DNA of 5,672 nucleotides. Source: Alphaproteobacteria bacterium (GTDB taxonomy: Bacteria > Pseudomonadota > Alphaproteobacteria > Puniceispirillales > Puniceispirillaceae). Positions 5,108 through 5,672 of this stretch are shown here, one piece after another. The stretch covers positions 1 to 5,672 of the forward strand of contig WTHY01000164.1 in assembly GCA_011522945.1 (NCBI GenBank), written 5' to 3'. Numbering within the stretch: position 1 is the first letter of the stretch; every line of letters starts with the position of its first letter. The notes beneath the pieces were generated by a model, which was not told the DNA's origin, searched no databases, and worked only from the letters and a program-made list of their open reading frames with translations. Position numbers and translations under genes: made by a program.

Positions 5108-5672
5108 ATGGCATCTGCGGCAGATAAATTACTTCTTATTGATGGCTCTGGATATATTTTCAGAGCATTCCATGCTCTGCCGCCCATGACTAGGCCAGAT
5201 GGCACGCCTGTTAATGCTGTCTTTGGTTTTACAAAGATGGTCATGAAACTAATAGATGATTTGCAGCCACATTCAGTCGCTGTGATCTTTGATGCAGGGC
5301 GCATTACCTTTCGCAATGAGATTTATCCTGATTATAAAGCCAACCGGTCCGAGCCACCTGAGGAGCTTGTGCCGCAATTTGCGCTGGTAAGAGAGGCGGC
5401 AAATAGGACTTTAGGTGAACGTCATTATGATGTTCAGCTTTCGGGCGGGCTTATACTTCACAATGGTAAAATAGCTGAGATGAAAACCGGAGAAGGAAAA
5501 ACTCTGGTATCAACTTTGCCTGCATATTTGAATTCACTTACTGGAAAGGGTGTTCATATTGTTACAGTAAACGACTACTTGGCTTTGAGGGACTCAGCTT
5601 GGATGGGAAAAGTTTTTAATTATCTAGGGGTGTCCACAGGTTGTATAACAAATAATTTGGACGACCTAGAAA
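5108..5672 (+). CDS. polA: DNA polymerase I N-terminus joined in frame to SecA; runs off the right edge
   Basis: The frame opens with ATG at 5108, two bases after the zinc-finger stop, and has no stop to the end of the window (188 complete codons). Residues 1 to about 97 are the start of the 5'-3' exonuclease (FEN-like) domain of DNA polymerase I: LLLIDGSGYIFRAFHALPP with the metal-binding Asp12, VIFDAG with Asp62, FRNEIYPDYKANR (68-80) and PEELVPQFALVREA (84-97). PolA should then continue toward its EADD metal motif, but that part is absent. From about residue 94 the sequence matches SecA instead (separate entry). PolA is normally around 900 residues, so under 100 residues of exonuclease domain could not be an active nuclease or polymerase. 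The zinc-finger/polA order looks native, so the PolA part probably belongs to this genome and the downstream part is misjoined. Confidence 0.9.
   Translation, partial: MASAADKLLLIDGSGYIFRAFHALPPMTRPDGTPVNAVFGFTKMVMKLIDDLQPHSVAVIFDAGRITFRNEIYPDYKANRSEPPEELVPQFALVREAANRTLGERHYDVQLSGGLILHNGKIAEMKTGEGKTLVSTLPAYLNSLTGKGVHIVTVNDYLALRDSAWMGKVFNYLGVSTGCITNNLDDLE
5387..5672 (+). other. secA: SecA-derived segment (motor domain, NBD1 start), same frame as polA
   Basis: Residues about 94-188 of the open frame match the beginning of the SecA preprotein translocase ATPase, from roughly SecA residue 70 onward. Visible motifs are VREAANRTLGERHYDVQL (94-111), the Q-motif region SGGLILHNGKIAEM (112-125), Walker A MKTGEGKT (125-132), LPAYLNSLTGKGVHIVTVND (137-156) and DYLALRD (156-162). 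The N-terminal ~70 residues of SecA are missing, and the gene leaves the window before motif II. GC is about 39% (106 of 272 bases from 5401), against about 47% (138 of 293) for the PolA part, by hand count. Homology to SecA is certain; that it belongs here is not. See the chimera finding. Confidence 0.92.

Noticed and set aside
5108..5672. A genuine novel PolA-SecA fusion enzyme
   Set aside because: The join falls at a short sequence shared by the two families, cuts through the exonuclease domain, drops the SecA N-terminus and coincides with a GC shift; a chimera explains it more simply.

Overview
The window looks like a piece of a moderately AT-rich alphaproteobacterial genome. A marine SAR116-like or related lineage is a reasonable guess, but it is an inference. 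It rests on the small CHCC zinc-finger gene immediately ahead of polA, on the wording of the PolA N-terminus, and on the protein families present. The genes are a tRNA, two enzyme/transport genes that form a likely operon, one short broken gene, an ABC ATPase, and a zinc-finger/polA pair at the right edge.

Layout, left to right. A complete tRNA-Arg(CCG) with encoded CCA lies on the minus strand (40-116), with a plausible promoter just upstream. About 360 bases without a supportable gene follow (117-474). Then comes a minus-strand unit, transcribed right to left: a CLC-family chloride channel/transporter with two C-terminal CBS domains (1517-3244), followed after 49 bases by a ureohydrolase of the arginase/agmatinase family (475-1467). 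A clear TATAAT element lies upstream of this pair. Almost back to back with it, on the plus strand, starts a small gene (3422-3635). It reads as a 70-residue protein with a CxxxC motif at each end only if one A is removed from an A7 run. Converging on it is a minus-strand ABC-2 type ATPase of the YadG/DrrA kind (3691-4671) with no permease gene in view. Divergent from the ATPase are a CHCC zinc-finger protein (4917-5105) and, two bases later, polA (from 5108).

The right edge is the most unusual part. The polA reading frame stays open to the end of the window, but after about residue 97 it stops being DNA polymerase I and becomes SecA (Q-motif region, Walker A TGEGKT, TVNDYL). The two halves meet in frame at the codons of a V-R-E-A stretch that both families have at that place, and GC falls from about 47% to about 39% (hand count). 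This is most economically a chimeric join (assembly or amplification) at a short shared sequence. A real gene fusion is possible but unlikely.

The other points of biological interest are active-site changes. The CLC protein has Tyr where the gating glutamate of GREGP normally sits and Ala where the internal proton glutamate sits. The ureohydrolase has Cys where the family's guanidinium-contacting Glu normally sits, so its substrate may not be agmatine or arginine. Because the two genes appear to be co-transcribed, their functions may be linked.
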